DNA of 64,000 nt from Monosporascus cannonballus (Eukaryota > Ascomycota > Sordariomycetes > Xylariales): assembly GCA_004154925.1 (NCBI GenBank), contig QJNS01000232.1, positions 57,003 through 121,002 on the forward strand, read 5' to 3'. The notes below the pieces were generated by a model, which saw only the letters and a program-made list of their open reading frames with translations, was not told where the DNA came from and searched no databases. Of the stretch, positions 60,944 through 64,000 are shown one piece after another (position 1 is the stretch's first letter; each line of letters opens with the position of its first letter). The translations under genes were made by a program, and so were the position numbers.

Positions 60944-63128
60944 ATGGCGACGGGAGACACGGCGCCTCCGCCGCTTACCATACCCCCCCCGCCAATTGAG
61001 CCGCTCTCCGATGACGACAACTCGAGCCCTCTGAGCGACGTCGAAGACAAGGATGACGACCCAGACGATATACATGGCCTGGGGTGCGGCCCCATTATTC
61101 ACGAGCGCGACCCGGACGACAGCTCCGTAGACGACCTCTCCGACGCCAACGACACCGAGGCAGAGACCGAGCGTCTCTATGACACCCCCCAGAATCCCAC
61201 TCGACACAAGAACGTGGTTCTGAATAATCAATCAGCAGAAGGCCGGGTCTATGAGAGAACTCCCAGTAAACTGCGACAACGCCAGAGTACCGTTGAGGAC
61301 GATGACGATGACGAGCCCCTCTCCGACGAAGACGTCTCCATGGCCTCCAGCCCCCCCGCGCAAGAAACAGAACCCCCCGAGAAGCTCCAGTCGCCGACCC
61401 TAGACATACTAGCCGAGGCGGCTAAGCAAGAGGCCGAGAACAGAAAGCGAAAACGATCTTCCGTGCCCGTGGGTCCCCAACCTCAAGAGCCATCGGCCAA
61501 GCGCACTGGTTCAGTCCCCGCGTCAAGCCGACTAGATGGCGACGGCGACACTGCTATAGCAGACGAAGAGGATCCTTCTCTACATACACATAGTGGGGAA
61601 CATTCGGCGGACGAGGGTCCCCTCGTGGTGACCGCGGAGGCCGAACAACGGAAAGCAGTAGAAGAAGCGCCGTCTGATCACGGAGCGCATCCTCCTCCGA
61701 AACTGACGCGCAGCGGGTCGAAGAAAAAGAAAGACCTCGAGGAGGCTGCCGAAGCTACGGGACCCTCCGACGAACCTCGTGGGGGCGCGGATGCTGAGGA
61801 AGAGCATACCCATACCGGCGATGACGAGCCTGTCGCGGACGAAATTGACGAGGAGGCGGAAGCAGCCCACAAGAACGAAGAAGAGCGTATGGTGGACACC
61901 TCTGAGACCTCGAAACACCACAGAGCTGACCACCTTCAAACAGTTGAGAGGAAGAGAGCCGCCTACGAGCAATTGACGGGGATCGAGAAACGATTCGCTA
62001 CCTTCAGAGACAGGCATGCACTACCCCTGCGCCGCAAGAGCCTCCGCGTGCGACGTTATGCTGACTGCGAATGCAGGTTGTACGAGGAGCGACTCCAACA
62101 GCTCAATGAAGAAGAGGCTATGTTGCGCGCCGACAACCCCACCCACCCGGAATATCTAGCGATGATGCAATGCGTAGACGCGCGGAGGGACGAGAGATTA
62201 CGCGTAGCCGATCGGGAACTGGAGCTGAAAATGGAGTCTCTGGGACGTTGGGCTGTCGCTAGGCGCACACAGATCCATTCCCAATACTTCCAGGCAGTCA
62301 GAGAGTCCAGGGAGAGAGTGCTCGCAGAGCTCGGCCAGCAGTGGTACGACATCCAGCACGAGCGGCGAAAGCATGCCAACAACGTCCCCGAGTTCGGCCT
62401 CCGCTTCCCCCAAACCCAGACGCAGCGCGTTAGAAACGCACTGGCGTACAACAAGGAGGTGTCCATACTTTCCGGCATCGCGAAATACGAAGGCATGCCC
62501 GCCGCGCCGGACATGAAAGGAGCGTCGATGCAGGAGTTAGAGGACGACTTCGAGGCTATGAACGTGCGTACCCCTGGTTTCGATTCGACGCTGGAGATTG
62601 TGCTGACGGGACGATGAGCAGAGAGGCAGACGACCAGCATCGCAACCTTCGCTCCGGAGACCCAACTACGGCGAATACGGGGGCACGCCCTTCGGACAGG
62701 GCCTCGGCCCGGCGGGCGCCCAATTCCTAGAGCAGACGCCGTGGGCGAACCCTAATCACCCTTCAAACGCACACCTTCTTCAGCGCCCACAGCCAGCGCA
62801 GAGCGATCTCCCACAATCCGTCCCTGGCGCGCCAACTACGTCCCGGCGGCGCTCGCACCAGCCGAATCCCTTCTCTTCTAGTACCATATCGAATTCGTCG
62901 AATAACGGAACGACCCTCCAGCCATCCAATGGCGGCAGCAACGCGAAGAATCTTAAGAGCATACCCCGACAGGTATCCACGTCACCCGAGGTTACACGAG
63001 CTGCAAGCTTATTAGAACAGACGAGCGCGCGCACCCTGAAGGCGGCGGCGGCGGCGGCGGCAGCGGCAGCAGCTTCAGGAGACTCGCCCGTTAGACACGA
63101 GAACATGCACCCTGTGGGCGGCGTCTAA
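60944..63128 (+). CDS. Sds3/Dep1-family subunit of an Rpd3-type histone deacetylase complex
   Basis: The exons are 60944-62013, 62077-62563 and 62622-63128, giving 687 residues. The N-terminal half is acidic and disordered (PLSDDDNSSPLSDVEDKDDD and similar runs, KKKK clusters). The Sds3 domain starts at about 340 (RKRAAYEQLTGIEKRFATFRD) and continues after intron 1 as RLYEERLQQLNEEEAMLRAD, THPEYLAMMQCVDARRDERL and a long coiled coil. The C-terminus is Asn/Gln/Ser-rich with an Ala tract. Such proteins scaffold the Sin3-Rpd3 deacetylase. Intron 1 (63 nt, in frame without stops) begins GC, not GT; it is called because removing it restores family continuity. Intron 2 (58 nt, GTGCGT, GCTGAC, GCAG) removes an early stop and opens the last exon. 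Confidence 0.86.
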
Positions 63129-63712
63129 AAGCGTTTGGTCGGGTCTGAGACGATGGGTGGATGACTGTATTCCGGCGACTGTACACCATGTATGTAGGGT
63201 TTTCATTCGGCGTCAAGGCATGCGATACGGACCACGACGGCATTTGGGGGGGACTTCCGGCGTTCATGACATAGCGAAAGGGGGCTTATTTGTCGCATTA
63301 GTCACCTCCAGCGCGGCGGCAGCCCATGTAGCGCTGCAGCCACGCGGGTTATGTGTCTCTTCGATATGATACGATACACTCTGGGCGGAATTCTTCGTAG
63401 ATACACATAGAGACGCACTGCGCATCTCGAGAGAGTCATCTCGGGCGGCGGCTCGAAAACAGAAGGAGCCATGATACCACCTAGCATAGTTTCTGATATT
63501 TCAATTGCATCCCTCGAGGAGGGGCCATCGAGAGCCGTCATTCCAATATACACATGCACTTTTACTAAATAAAAATCCCGCGGACGCCGATATAGCATCG
63601 CGTGAACCTCCGCATCCGGTACAGCGATTACGTATTTACACCGAGCTCGAGTCGGGATCGCAGCTCCTTCCTTTCTTCTCCCTTTTCTTTCTCCCTCTCT
63701 TCTGCCGCCGTT
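63129..63712. other. Convergent intergenic region, no gene seen
   Basis: 3' flanks of the Sds3-family gene and of the gene entering from the right edge. Short frames only. Confidence 0.55.
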
Positions 63713-63807
63713 CTACTTGCCGTTGCTGCTCGCCGGCTGGCGCGGCGCCTCCGGGACCTTGACGTCCTCGAACTCGTCCTGGCCGATGGCGTGGATCGTG
63801 TAGATGT
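63713..63807 (-). CDS. Last exon of a gene that continues beyond the window
   Basis: On the minus strand a GACTAAC branch site and a GCAG acceptor (63808-63809) precede 95 bases of open frame ending in TAG at 63713-63715. The encoded end reads IYTIHAIGQDEFEDVKVPEA and then APRQPASSNGK-type residues. The rest of the gene lies upstream, beyond a purine/pyrimidine-repeat intron and the window edge. The product is not identifiable from 31 codons. Confidence 0.65.
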
Positions 63808-63878
63808 CTGCGCGGCGGCGGGGGGCCGGGTTAGTCGACGTGAGCTGCGCATGCGGAAGGCGACTGCCGCAATAGATG

Positions 63879-63908
63879 TTTTTTTTTTCTTTCTTTCTTT
63901 CTTTCTTC
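63879..63908 (-). repeat. (CTTT)n microsatellite in an intron
   Basis: A T-run followed by about five CTTT units on the plus strand, inside the presumed last intron of the edge gene. Confidence 0.8.
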
Positions 63909-63964
63909 TCGCTCATAAAGGCGGGAGACGGTTAGGCCCATGCAGGCGCGCACCGGGACGCAGA

Positions 63965-63997
63965 GGGGGAAGGGGGAAGGGGGAAGGGGGAAGGGGC
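63965..63997 (+). repeat. Tandem GGGGGAA heptamer array, G-quadruplex-prone
   Basis: Four GGGGGAA units followed by GGGG give five G-runs within 33 bases, enough for an intramolecular G-quadruplex on the plus strand. It lies in the presumed intron of the edge gene and may continue past the window. Confidence 0.8.
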
Positions 63998-64000
63998 GGG

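Noticed and set aside
1..64000. CRISPR arrays, bacterial operons or prophage
   Set aside because: Spliceosomal introns and fungal gene families throughout. The only tandem arrays are simple microsatellites and the 24-bp coding-type repeat.

Overview
The window looks like a chromosomal segment of a filamentous ascomycete (Pezizomycotina, most likely a Sordariomycete). The genes have short introns with fungal signals (GTRNGY donors, CTAAC/CTGAC branch sites, YAG acceptors). The conserved proteins (BRF1, SEC11, NOP12, an Sds3-family subunit, alpha-tubulin, cystathionine gamma-lyase) are of fungal type. The first 10.6 kb is a very AT-rich block almost free of CpA/TpG, as left by repeat-induced point mutation (RIP).

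Layout. Positions 1-10,730 are a transposon graveyard: a Ty3/gypsy remnant on the minus strand, a second gypsy remnant with a chromodomain on the plus strand, three copies of an LTR-like repeat, a small GC-normal island full of GGCTCAA/TTGAGCC words, and a complete but mutated Fot1/pogo-type element with 36-bp terminal inverted repeats and TA target duplications, which ends exactly at the isochore edge. A small secreted six-cysteine protein gene (12.3-12.9 kb) and a concentrative nucleoside transporter (14.5-16.5 kb) follow. A gene-poor stretch runs to a BTB protein at 23.2-24.1 kb.

Positions 25-30 kb hold genes in decay or hidden by short exons: a six-exon membrane protein gene with one single-base frameshift, a broken KP4-like killer-toxin gene, and a small secreted-type reading frame whose start codon is followed at once by a stop. 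Positions 30-40 kb are a housekeeping block: SEC11, a CWF19-like splicing factor, BRF1 and cystathionine gamma-lyase. Positions 42-46 kb carry an orphan I9 propeptide with a frameshift, a DUF1989 protein and a single-pass membrane protein with a lectin-like ectodomain. Positions 49-54.9 kb hold an F-box protein and alpha-tubulin. Positions 58-64 kb hold NOP12, a divergently transcribed Sds3-family gene with an apparent GC-AG intron, and the last exon of a gene cut by the window edge.

The window does not form one pathway. Core gene-expression functions (Pol III initiation, splicing, pre-rRNA processing, histone deacetylation) alternate with accessory stretches of about 50% GC in which secreted-protein genes are being gained and lost. 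I saw no CRISPR array, rRNA or convincing tRNA. All introns were placed by eye from splice consensus and reading-frame continuity.
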